64,000 nt of DNA. Source: Pratylenchus scribneri (Eukaryota; Nematoda; Chromadorea; Rhabditida; Pratylenchidae). The stretch spans positions 62,001 to 126,000 of the forward strand of contig JAQSEB010000177.1 in assembly GCA_030063045.1 (NCBI GenBank). The letters are read 5' to 3'. Position numbers and translations under genes: made by a program. Under the pieces are notes generated by a model. That model was not told the origin of the DNA. It worked only from the letters and a program-made list of their open reading frames with translations, and did no database searches. Within the stretch, counting starts at the first letter, position 1. Every line of letters starts with the position of its first letter. This document shows, in pieces, positions 26,101-35,058 of this stretch.

Positions 26101-29100
26101 TTTAGTCCAAAATAAAATATATTTTTTAAACAAAACTTGATTGAGAGGGGAAGGTTGGTTTTGCATTTTCTTAGTATACATCTGTTATGTATTTATTAAT
26201 TATAAATAAATGCAAAATAAGCTGAATTATTTTCATATTTTTCACAATCACATCAAAATTTTTCCGAAAATTCTGAGTGTTTCTAAAATATTTTTAGTTT
26301 TTAAATTTTTGATTTTTTTCTATTCTTTAAATTAAAATTTTCTAATTTCGATTTTTAATTCTTATTTTGAAACCGAAATCGAACAAGAACTGCCCCATAA
26401 ATACTTACCCAGTGTTGAGAAAGTGCGATGTCTCTCCAAATGAATAGTTGACAATGTCGACACCCATTTCCGCGCATTTATTGAACTGAAAAAGGGTTTT
26501 AAAAAAATTTATTTTAATAAATAAAAGTAAATCGAACAAAAAAAAAGAAATTAAATTGTCCACAAATATTCATGTCTAAAATCATCATTTGAGGTCATAA
26601 AATTTGTACCAAATCAGACCTCTTTATAAGCCTTATCCTTGGCAATATTTAATCCTTGCCTATGTACAGTACTATCGGTACATAGCGGGAATTTTTTAAA
26701 ACCTCAAAATTCTCAAAATTAGCCATACAATTTTAAGAAAAAAAATTATTTTTTCCATGCAACTGATCAAGAAAATTGAAAAATAAATAAAATCATAGTA
26801 TTAAAACCAAAAATTCCTTAAGGCCAATTTCCAAACTTGCAAATTTTTGACATTAATATTTTTAATAATTTAAAATTTTTTAAAATAATATTGATAGTAA
26901 AAAATTTATTAATGTACCGCTCGAATTAATGCTTGTGTGGTCTCTTCTTGGCTGAGCCGATGATCGCCAATGCACATTGAGACAATTTGCGCCCCTGGGG
27001 CCATTCCATTCTTTTCCGGACATTCGGGGAAATTGGCGGCCGCGATATTCGCCACATGCGAGCCATGGGATGCTTTAATTTGGGTTGAATTCATTTTTAA
27101 AGATTGACTTTTTTGAATTTTTGACCCAAAATTATTGATTTTTAAGATAATTTAAATATTGTTTGATAGCCTGAAGCTATTTTTTATAAGTATCTAAAAA
27201 GTGAGATAGCTTAGAAATTAATTGTTGAGGAAATAAATATTCTATTTTCATCTAGACCTTTTCCTGGAGATGGAATTCTAAAGGAAATGCCAAAAATACT
27301 CAAAAAATTTTGTGTGAAAAAAGCTTAAAATTTAATGTGATTTCAAATAAATAATGATTTAATGATAAAATTTTAGCTTAGAATGAATTAATGAATCAAA
27401 AAAAAAAGAAAAAATTAAGTAAAAAATTAAGTATTTTATTCAATGCTATAAAATTAAAACTCACATGATGGCACACAAATTTCCAGCAATTTCCCCTCAT
27501 CATGGATAGTAACGCAATAGCTGAGCAAATCTAAAAAATAAAATTTTATGTTTAGGGATTAGGTCTAAGAAAGTCCGACGACAGACCGATTACGTCGGAT
27601 TTGGCATTTTTTTTTTATCAATTTTTGAGGAATCCCACAAAATTTAAATTATAACTGAATTTCCGGCTTTTTAATATTCCAAAAAGGCACTTTATTGCAA
27701 ATCCGGTAATTTTTATTCTACCTATTAAACACATAAACAAGGACTAAAGTATCAAAAGAATTCATTTTTTTAAACCATAAAGCACGATTTGAATTGTTTA
27801 AGGCAAAATCAAAAAAATATGTAGGCAAATTAAATAATCGCCGATTTCAAATATAAATTGGACCTTTCTCTGACAAGGCCTCGTATTGGTGTTCATCCCG
27901 AAAATTGGTCATTAATTTGCATAGAGATAAGCGGCCTCGATAAGATGTGTCAATGCAGGCTCTGCGAACAAAATTGATATTAAATTTAAAATTAAAACAG
28001 TAATTTTTCCGATTTTTTTTAAGTATATTTGTAAAACCCAAATTCTTATAATGAGAAACAATTTAAAATGCCAAAAAATTATACCGATTCAATGATTTCT
28101 CTTATTAGAGCACCAAACCTTATTTATATTCTGTCAGAACGAAAGGCTCATTGTTTGGCTAAAGCTTAGTCCATCGCGAAATGGTTTAAACCGTTTAATA
28201 CCAATATAATTTTGACCTGAAACATTCGATGTGTTTTTGGCGAGCTCTATCAAATGGTATATGGAATATTTAACCCATAAATTTTTTAATTAATTTGCTA
28301 TTTTTAATTGTCTATTGACGTTTCTGCTGATCATGTAGGCAAATTAAATGAATTAATTAGTCATTTTTAAACTGGCATTTTTATTATATTCTCTTTATTT
28401 TCCACTTTATATAGTTCTCATTCTCGCCAAAGCCCACCTCCATTTTTCGCCATCATTGAATACAATACAGTCGGCCACTGGGCCCATGTCCTCATCCTTG
28501 TCAATGGCCTTCAAAAATTCCAGCTGATAATTTAGGTTTTCCCGATCATTTTTATCCGAATGAAAATTTAAAAAATATAAAAAATATTAATTCCAAAATT
28601 TACCAATTTTTCCGAACTTCCTCCAATTTCCTGTTCATGTTTATCAATTTTTTGGAGCACTTCGCCCATTGCCGCCGCGTGCGGTCCATTCCAGAATTCT
28701 TCTTTCCGTTCATTCTTTTAATTTAAAATAATAAAAATGTTGAATTAAATTTTCGCACTCGAATTTTTTGTATCAAATCAATTTGCAAGTGAAAATTCTA
28801 CTTTAAATTTAGCAAATGTGGTATCATTTTATACATACCGTATTTCCTCTATTAGAAGTACCCGGGCTTGAATTTCATAGAACCTCTAGGGGGCTTCAAA
28901 TAAAGGGAGAGCTTATAATTTTCAGAGACATTCTAGTGGTAGCTTCTAATAGAGGAATACGGTAGCCATTATTTTTAAAGAAAGTAGTCGATTTGGTTGG
29001 AAATTGCAAAAAAATTTATGACCAAAATGAAGCAAAATTGGAATCGTTTCATACATAACTTTTCGACCAGTAGGAGACAAAATAGGCCATAATTAGAATT

Positions 29101-31564
29101 TTTATTTATTTGGCAATAAATTTCTGATCAATTGATTTTTTTGATCAATCATTTTTAATATCAAAATGTTCTTCAGAAAAAGCAAAAACCAAAGAAAAGT
29201 TTTTAATAGTATAAACGATTGCTTGGATATTGGTTATTGTGGAAAATTTGGATATGTAAAATAAATAAATAATCAAGCTTACTTTGACCCGTTGGCTTAA
29301 ACCCTTGGAATAGAGCTCATAAATGGGCTTGATGCCCAAATGGAATTTGCCACTCGGATTCTTCCATTCCGCCGGGATCTGAAATATAAAGAAAATTATA
29401 CAAATTTTATATTCTAGAGATCGATAGAAATTTCGATAATTATCGATTCGGTTTGGTTGCTATATTCATTTTAAGAGTCTCCCAAGAAATGTCTATGTGT
29501 CAATCATATCATGGCTCCTATACCAGTCCTAGTATCTTAAAAGTACTTACGTATTATCTACTACCTAGATTTTTTTGAGTCAATTGGGGAATAGTAACGT
29601 TTAGCCCCATGGGTGATCCGGCAGAAGGTTAGGGTAAATTTAGGGATAGGGTATCATCTCGCATATTCGTAACCCTAATTCTAATCATCCAATAAGGGAC
29701 ACGCTTCATTAAAAAAGCATGGTAGATAATATGTATGTACTCCTTAAGATTATTAAATAAAGATATTAGGATTAGGATATTCCCCTAACCAGGACCTAGT
29801 GACTAATTTAGGGTAACAAAATACAGTTGATGTGCTCAGTGACCGAGAGGTTCTCAAATACGGAAACAGGACATTTCAACATTTTGGCCTGGGACTTTCT
29901 TTTGATCATCGCTAAATAAGAGGAAGCAACAACTGAGAAAGTGATGTGCTATTCAAAAACTCTTAACATCCTCAATATAGTATTTTAAATAGTTTTCGAT
30001 GCCTTTTAAAAAGGGCCTAATCCTACAAAAATTCGACTTTATTATTATAGATTGGAAGTCGCTTAATTTATTTTTAAACTCGAAATTATTTTGAAGAGGC
30101 TTAATTGTAGAGGATGTTTTGAGCATTCTCTGATTATTGCCTCCTTCTTATTGAGCTATGGCCAAAAGAACAATGCAGGCAAGGAAATGGTGGTACTGAT
30201 AAGAACCCGTCTATTCAAATTTGTGTCTAATATGGTATATCCTATAAAAATTATTCTTAAAAAATATATTTTGTTGTACATAAATTTAACAATTTTTCCA
30301 CAAACTTTCAATTTTCTCCCACTCAATCCCATCAATATGCCATCATTGTTGGCACTTTTCAGAGTTGAACAATCAACTAAGCCGGCCCCAGTCATGTCCA
30401 GGCAATCCACCATTTTTGGTCGTCCATCCGAAGTTGTCTTGAACAAATAAATTTAATTGTTACAAAAATATTGTCAAAAAACCTTCATCCCAGGCATACC
30501 AGGATCAACACCCTGAAAATAAGGCAAAAATTTGATTGCCAATCCAAAGAAAATGTGTATTGGGTTTTTTAAGGTTCTATTGAGTTTAAAGATCTGCTGA
30601 TTGGGCGTTCAAAAGCCCTTTAGCCTTTATGCGTCCAACAGTGCCTTATACGTCCAAACAAACATTTATGTGGCCAATAAAATATTTAATTGTCGAATCA
30701 CAAAATTGTTTAACCTAGTTTTGTTTTAATATGGACTAAATAATAAATACAATGACCCAAATCATGAAATTCTTTAATCAAATTTATTGTTTGATTTAAG
30801 GATAATGATATGAATTAGGGTAAGAATAGGTTTTAAGGGCTATTACCACAACTAGGTTTATGTATCGCAGAATGTGATTTAGACTAGGTTAAACTATTTT
30901 TCAGGATGTGGCCGAATAGTTAATATTTGATTGAATGTTTTGCATTGGATTTGTCGAATTATGACTAAATAATTTTTGTGGTTGGATTATTAAATATTTC
31001 TTTAATTGATTGATTGGACGCATAAAGCGCCATTTAGTCGTATAAACAAGCCCCTTTGGAAGCAACAAACTGCATTAACCATAATAAATCTAATAAGTGA
31101 CCTTCCAAAAGTCTCATAGAGAATTTACGGTGCGCAAAAGTTATTGCCCAAAAACTTAGAAATTGTGAATTTCTTTGTCCGACATCTAAGTCTCTAGACG
31201 CTGATCGAAACAATGCAAAGCAAAAAAAGAATTTTTGAACCGGTAAAAGCAATTAAAATTTTAATGAAACCGTGTCAAGAATGGCAATGAGCACACCGCG
31301 GCCATCACATTCCGGATATTTTTTCAGGAAATCATTCTAAATTTTGAACATTATTTTTCACTAAAAAATTTATTTAACCCGTTGAGTTTGGATTTTGGGC
31401 ATGAGAAGTTCAAGTGGAAATTCCATTTTTGGGTAAGCGGCTTGAAGATTATTGGAAGACGAATTTGGTGTAATTACCATATTGTAGGAAATTTTTGTTG
31501 AAAAATTTTTATTTAGTGCTTTTTTGCTCTGACGAATGAATGTTTGGGTAAGCTTGAATAGCAT
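11126..31564 (-). CDS. tpp-2: Tripeptidyl-peptidase II, 25 exons, ~1452 aa
   Basis: Exons, 5' to 3': 31564-31379, 31336-31271, 30512-30483, 30437-30306, 29378-29283, 28714-28604, 28523-28438, 27961-27864, 27530-27465, 27072-26918, 26485-26409, 25976-25779, 25164-25019, 24596-24458, 23866-23755, 23361-23026, 22407-21949, 21287-20952, 20525-20278, 19578-19364, 18616-18328, 13047-12705, 12098-11970, 11914-11837, 11353-11126. They sum to 4359 nt with every junction in phase. The enzyme is a giant cytosolic subtilisin-type serine peptidase that removes N-terminal tripeptides downstream of the proteasome. The triad is visible: Asp83 in ILDTG, His293 in HGSHVAN, Ser477 in GTSMSSPN, with oxyanion Asn390 in SSAGNNGP. 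The '[15 protein letters not shown]' block and the C-terminal NYRP ending fit TPP2. Exon 3 is a 30-nt microexon. Exon 22 carries a long Glu-rich insert. The first Met gives a basic leader that may be mitochondrial-like; a second start, at 31480, matches the usual N-terminus better. Confidence 0.93.
13636..13708 (-). tRNA. tRNA-Thr (anticodon TGT)
   Basis: On the minus strand the sequence folds as a cloverleaf. The acceptor stem pairs GCCCTTA with TGGGGGC (two G-U pairs). The D-arm starts AGCTCAGTGGTAG. The anticodon loop CTTGTAA gives TGT, reading ACA (Thr). The T-arm is CCGCGGTTCAATCCCGCG. There is no intron. The D-arm has one extra base compared with the usual layout and one mismatched stem pair, so it could be a slightly decayed copy. 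It lies inside intron 21 of the tripeptidyl-peptidase gene on the same strand, about 50 bp from a perfect GC-rich hairpin. Confidence 0.85.
13763..13805. repeat. Perfect GC-rich hairpin (20-bp stem, 3-nt loop)
   Basis: The arms AACGAGCGTTGGGATGCCGC (13763-13782) and its exact complement (13786-13805) flank the loop TGC. The GC-rich stem stands out sharply in an AT-rich intron. A second, imperfect hairpin with the same core CCGCTGCGCGG lies at 17798-17836, on the far side of the 31-bp minisatellite. Both are next to AATTGGTT. The function is unknown. Confidence 0.85.
13900..17150. repeat. Minisatellite, 31 bp unit, ~100 copies, inside TPP2 intron 21
   Basis: The tandem core spans about 14040-17130. 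Unit variants share CTTTTT[GA]CC[TC]TTCATTCTC and differ at ACCATTCCCGG, ACCGTTCTCGG, ACCATTTCCAG or CACCGTTCCCGG. Because 31 is not a multiple of three and no frame holds a stop, all three forward frames stay open for 2.5-3.2 kb, the longest being 1060 codons with a 31-residue period. This is antisense to the host gene and lies within its intron, so it is treated as a repeat and not as a protein. The non-repetitive left flank (about 13900-14060) is repeated at 17150-17330, so the array and its flank have been duplicated. Confidence 0.95.
17151..17575. repeat. Degenerate second block of the 31-bp minisatellite with its flank
   Basis: It starts with a copy of the left flank (GTTAGAT...GGAAAATTAGCTTA) and continues with diverged 31-bp-like units such as TTCTTGACTATTCCCGGC. 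The units are much less alike than in the main array, as expected of an older or unhomogenised copy. The remaining intron sequence, 17576-18327, is AT-rich apart from the hairpin at 17798-17836. Confidence 0.75.
17798..17836. repeat. Imperfect GC-rich hairpin
   Basis: GGAGCGCCCGGTCGCCGC pairs with GCGGCTCCCGGCCGCTCC with three mismatches around the loop TGC. It shares the centre CCGCTGCGCGG and the neighbouring AATTGGTT with the hairpin at 13763-13805. Confidence 0.75.
19687..19784. mobile_element. Short foldback MITE (TACCGTAAA..CTCTTTTAATT family), decayed copy
   Basis: The ends read TACCATAAAAAATCTCTTTT and the complement of TACCGTAAATACTCTTAAT. It belongs to the same family as 47734-47842 and the element ends at 52473-52730. 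It lies in intron 20 side sequence of the tripeptidyl-peptidase gene, between exons 19 and 20. Confidence 0.55.
20537..20797. repeat. 57-bp tandem repeat, ~4.5 copies, in TPP2 intron 18
   Basis: GACAAAATTTTGC begins units at 20537, 20594, 20651, 20706 and 20763. Each unit then holds GTCA[CG]TGGAAAAT and a TTTTTTAGGGAAATTTTCC segment. On the gene's strand the last unit runs to within about 12 bases of the 3' splice site of exon 19 (20525), so repeat sequence supplies the region just upstream of that acceptor. Confidence 0.9.
23560..23622. repeat. Short tandem repeat, 25-28 bp unit, 3 copies
   Basis: CTCTACCAATTTGCATG, CTCCACCAATTTGCATG and CTCTACCAATTTGCAC follow one another between T-rich spacers. 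The repeat lies in intron 15 of the tripeptidyl-peptidase gene. Confidence 0.75.
28836..28964. mobile_element. Short foldback MITE in TPP2 intron 5
   Basis: Terminal inverted repeats: the left end, ACCGTATTTCCTCTATTAGA, is nearly the exact complement of the right end, TCTAATAGAGGAATACGGT. The element is about 129 bp, is bordered by TA, and encodes nothing. Confidence 0.8.
29528..29762. mobile_element. Foldback element in TPP2 intron 4
   Basis: The left end ATCTTAAAAGTACTTACGTA and the complement of the right end, ATCTTAAGGAGTACATACAT, are imperfect inverted repeats, each followed by TTATCTAC. The interior has TAGGGTA / CCCTAA stretches facing each other. Confidence 0.6.
30590..31075. mobile_element. 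Foldback element in TPP2 intron 2
   Basis: Inverted TTTATGCGTCCAA near 30637 and TTGGACGCATAAAG near 31013, together with wider pairing of the flanking CCTTTAG / CTAAATGGCG sequence, mark an imperfect foldback. It fills most of the 758-bp intron between exon 2 and the 30-nt exon 3. Confidence 0.5.
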
Positions 31565-32556
31565 ACAATTTAGTACAAAATCAATGTTCAAAATTCATTG
31601 GCGATAAATTCGCTGAAAATATATTTTCAATCAAAAACATATTTTTTTTATCAATGCATCAGTGGTTAAAAGATGGTTTCGGATTAATTTTAATCATTTT
31701 TAATTTATATAAGGAAAAAAAGGAGGAATTAATGACAAATATTTATGATGAAGATAAGAATAAAAAATAAGGTAAAATTTACTGATTAATTATATTAAAA
31801 TGAAGCGATAAAGTCACAAAATTTAGTGTTTTTTTTTGTCTATCAAAACATTTTTTGTGTAAACAAAATCAATTAATTTGTTGCATTTGAGGTTTTGTGA
31901 GTTTTGTCGGTCCATTCAATGTGCTTCCCATTTTTTGCGGATTTATTCTAACAAAATTTTGTTATCTTTCTTTCTTCTAATTATATAGCGAATCTTTTGT
32001 CTTTTTATTTTAAATGCCAATAAATCATAATTCTATTTTTAAAATGAATATGATTTCTTGGTACTTATTAGTTTTTGGGTCTTTTTTCAAAAATGAAGGG
32101 TCCTTTTGGGTCAACAGGATTAATAGGGCATTAAGGAGTTACTTGACATGATACCATATATCTGAATGAAACATAAAGATCCACTCCTAAACCTAATCCT
32201 ATCCTGTTGACTCATAGGGGGTGGTAGTACCCTTCACTTTTCGTTTGTTTAGCAAAAAGGTAGATTCAAAGTATACAGTACAAAACTTTCAAATAAAACA
32301 AACACACACATACTGAATTCTTGGTCGAGTGCCAAAAATCAACTTACACTCTTTTCTTTGGCTGCCCAATTTTTCTCTTTGTTTTTGCATTTACTCTAAT
32401 TTTGGCCAATGATTGGAAAGGCAATGGCACGATTGATCCGTCCATTTAACAAGGGCGCGAGCGGGGTTATCTCTCTCTCTCTCTCTTTTGTAAATTCTAA
32501 TTCTCTTTTTTTCTGTATTCTTACTTTCTAATAAACCTATTTTTCTCCGGCGATCC
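31565..32556. other. Upstream region of the TPP2 gene, no gene seen
   Basis: AT-rich sequence with a CT microsatellite at about 32468-32486. An imperfect foldback at about 32085-32250 (GAAGGGTCC...GGTCAACAGGAT paired with ATCCTGTTGACTCATA...GTACCCTTCA) resembles the other MITEs. It may hold the promoter of the peptidase gene, but no specific site can be named. Confidence 0.5.
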
Positions 32557-32900
32557 ACAAAATGCCTACTCAAAAAAACAGTTTTTGACTTCTAATAAAT
32601 CAGAAACGGATTTAGACTCTGCAAAACTTATGACATTTTCTAAATCTCATCGATACGAGTCTTTTTACATAAATATTTCGTAGTTTAAATCGAAATCCAA
32701 CAATTTTGAACCATTTAAACAATATTTAGTGTTTTTGGTTTTAAACTCTTTAATTTTAGGCCGAAACTAGATATTTCATATACCATTCGATGCGTCTCTA
32801 TGAGATCTACAAAACGGCATACGGTTTTAGGTTCTAAATTCAGTCTCTGATTTAATAGAAGTAAAAATTATTTATAGGCATTTTGTAGGACTACCTTTTT
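32557..32900. mobile_element. Foldback MITE, family B, copy 1
   Basis: The ends read CACAAAATGCCTAC and its complement near 32888. Inner marks are AAATCAGAAACGG, CTCATCGA.ACGAG and the paired ATACCATTCGATGCGTCTC...GAGATCTAC. The same blocks occur at 36659-37185, 40404-40820 and 61163-61590. Confidence 0.7.
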
Positions 32901-32904
32901 CTTA

Positions 32905-33402
32905 GGGTTCAGTGGTACCGCAGTACCGGTCGGTACTGGTAACGAAGTCCATGGGTTGGCCAGTACCGGTACCGATTTTGCCAGTACCGGTACCGACATC
33001 GGTACTACCGGTACCGTTTTTTCAACTCGGTACTAGTCGGTACTGACAAGCACCCCATAAAATGGCACTTTTGGCCAAAATTTTATTTTTTTAAAATTTT
33101 TTTCTTTAAAATGAAAATTTCCGTCAAATTTAAATCTTTTACGAAGTTATTTTTTATTTCTCTGTATCAAAAATTTTTGATTTTTGAAAGAAAAAAAATT
33201 GATTTTTTTAAAAATTTTTATGATTTTTTACCATTTTTTCTCCAGTACCGGCAGTACCGACTAGTACCGGTACCGACCGGTGCCGAGTACCGGTACCGGG
33301 TACCGACCCTAAACCCAGTACCGGTACCGAATACCGAGTAGGCTGGTACCGGCAAGTACCGGTACCGATTTTGGTCCAAAGTACCGGTACCGCTGAACCC
33401 TA
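32905..33402. mobile_element. Word-repeat TIR element, TACCGGTACCG type
   Basis: Both termini consist of dense variants of TACCGGTACCG (32920-33040 and 33245-33392) around an AT-rich core. The ends GGGTTCAGTGGTACC and the complement GGGTTCAGCGGTACC are inverted repeats. The flanks CTTTTTCTTA (32895-32904) and CTTTTTCTCA (33403-33412) form a 10-bp target-site duplication with one mismatch. No protein is encoded. Confidence 0.75.
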
Positions 33403-33412
33403 CTTTTTCTCA

Positions 33413-34510
33413 GCACAATGACTATCACGGATATATTTCTTTTGCGAGCGAGGATATTGCCCATAGAAAAATAGTATTGCCGTTCTCCTTCTCCACAGCA
33501 TTCTATCTCCATATTTTTTGCCAATACGCTGGCCTATTGGATCAATCATTTTGTTTGCCAACATCAAAATTAGGCACAATTCCCTGCTCAACTAGATCTT
33601 CCTAAATGCCTCAACTATAGCTATTAGAAAACGGATTTTCCAAATTCCGTGAATGGATTTTCCAAAAATTTTCCGTGTTATTTTACCGCTTTACCGTGTC
33701 ATTTTCCAAAAAATAAATAAAAGAGTTATAAACACCATATATCCTGTTTTTCATAAAAAATTTTTATACAAAAAAATGAAAAATATGATATTGAAAAATT
33801 TTTTTTGATCAGAAAATCCTTCCTAAACGCATTTTAAAGTGAAGAAAATAATAGGATTCGAACTTTTCTCCGCCCAATATCATCCCTTTTTCAATTCGGT
33901 CAATAGGCTGACCACTATCCCAAATTGAATTAAATATTCATTAATTAAGAAAAAAGTGGGGATTATCGTTCGTAGAACGGTAAAACAAATCTAATTTGCC
34001 ATTCACGGAACGTGTAAGGCTCATTCTAAAACGGATGTTTTTTTAAGCTCATGCATGGAAAAAACGGTCCACTCTCTAATATTTTCGCCAAATGCTTCCA
34101 CTATGTCTTCCCATAGGCTAATTGTTTTGTTATGACCATTTTCCGCCTGATCAACCAGCCCAACTTAACGCAAAGCGCATGTTCCTCTATTCCCTATTGG
34201 AGGGAGAATTGCCCATAACAAAAAGCCGTTCCCTGGCCATTTCCATCCTTTCAAAGGGAGCTAATAAATTGTTTGCCAAAATCAAGAAATTCCCTACTTT
34301 CCCTTCAAAAATATTTTTAAGTATCAAACTATTCGAGGAGTCACATCCTAAACACATTTTCCTAAAACACATACACTAATTTTTATTTTTAAAAATAAAT
34401 ATGAAATACAAAATATTATGCGAATAAAAATGGATAATCCTTACCATATCCCAATCCTTAGCTCCCAGAACCCATGCCGCTCTTACCATTACCCTAACCC
34501 TAAAATAATT
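33413..34510. other. Intergenic; weak decayed gene-like segments
   Basis: Two stretches, about 33430-33600 and 34115-34330, have longer minus-strand open frames than the surroundings and share loose similarity (both hold TTGCCCATA and TTTGCCAA.ATCA blocks). Neither has a start, acceptor or family motif I recognise. A telomere-like CCCTAACCCTAA tract lies at 34488-34503. Confidence 0.35.
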
Positions 34511-34514
34511 CTTA

Positions 34515-34990
34515 TTTAGGGTTCTTTGCATGAATTTCGGATAGAGTTTGATTCGGGAAACTCAACCGGAAATCCGATCGAAGAATTTTTCGAATTTTCG
34601 GTTCCAATTCAGGTTCGGTAACCCGTTCGGATTTTTTCATATTTCGGATCGGGATTGATTCGGGCAAACCTGATCCGAAACACGATCGAAGAATTTTTCT
34701 TAATGTTCGGTTCCAATATGGGGTTTCCTGGTTTCGGGTTCTTTCGGGTTTCGTAACATCAAATTCTGAAATGTTGATTTGTTTTAATCGCAAATTCGCA
34801 AAATAAGCTTATAAGTACTAATCTATTAAAATATTGTTCGTTTAAATTGTTTTTTTTTTTATTTTTATACAAAAAATTTTTTCCCTTTTCTCAGTGTTTT
34901 TTTAAAAACCGCAAATCTGATCTGAAACCCGAGATTTTTCACTCGGGTTTTTTTCAGTTTCGGATTTTTTCGGGTAACCCGACCCGAGAA
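34515..34990. repeat. Word-repeat island, TTCGGGT/ACCCGAA type
   Basis: Degenerate copies of TTCGGGT, TTTCGG and GATCCGA fill 34520-34755. ACCCGA / CGGGTT words return at 34905-35000, with AT-rich sequence between. The build resembles the other word-repeat elements, but no matching terminal repeats or target-site duplication could be found. Confidence 0.6.
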
Positions 34991-35058
34991 TCCGACCGGC
35001 ATACTTGGCCGATCTCTAATTCCAATATATCATTTGTCTAATAAATTACTTTTTAAGG

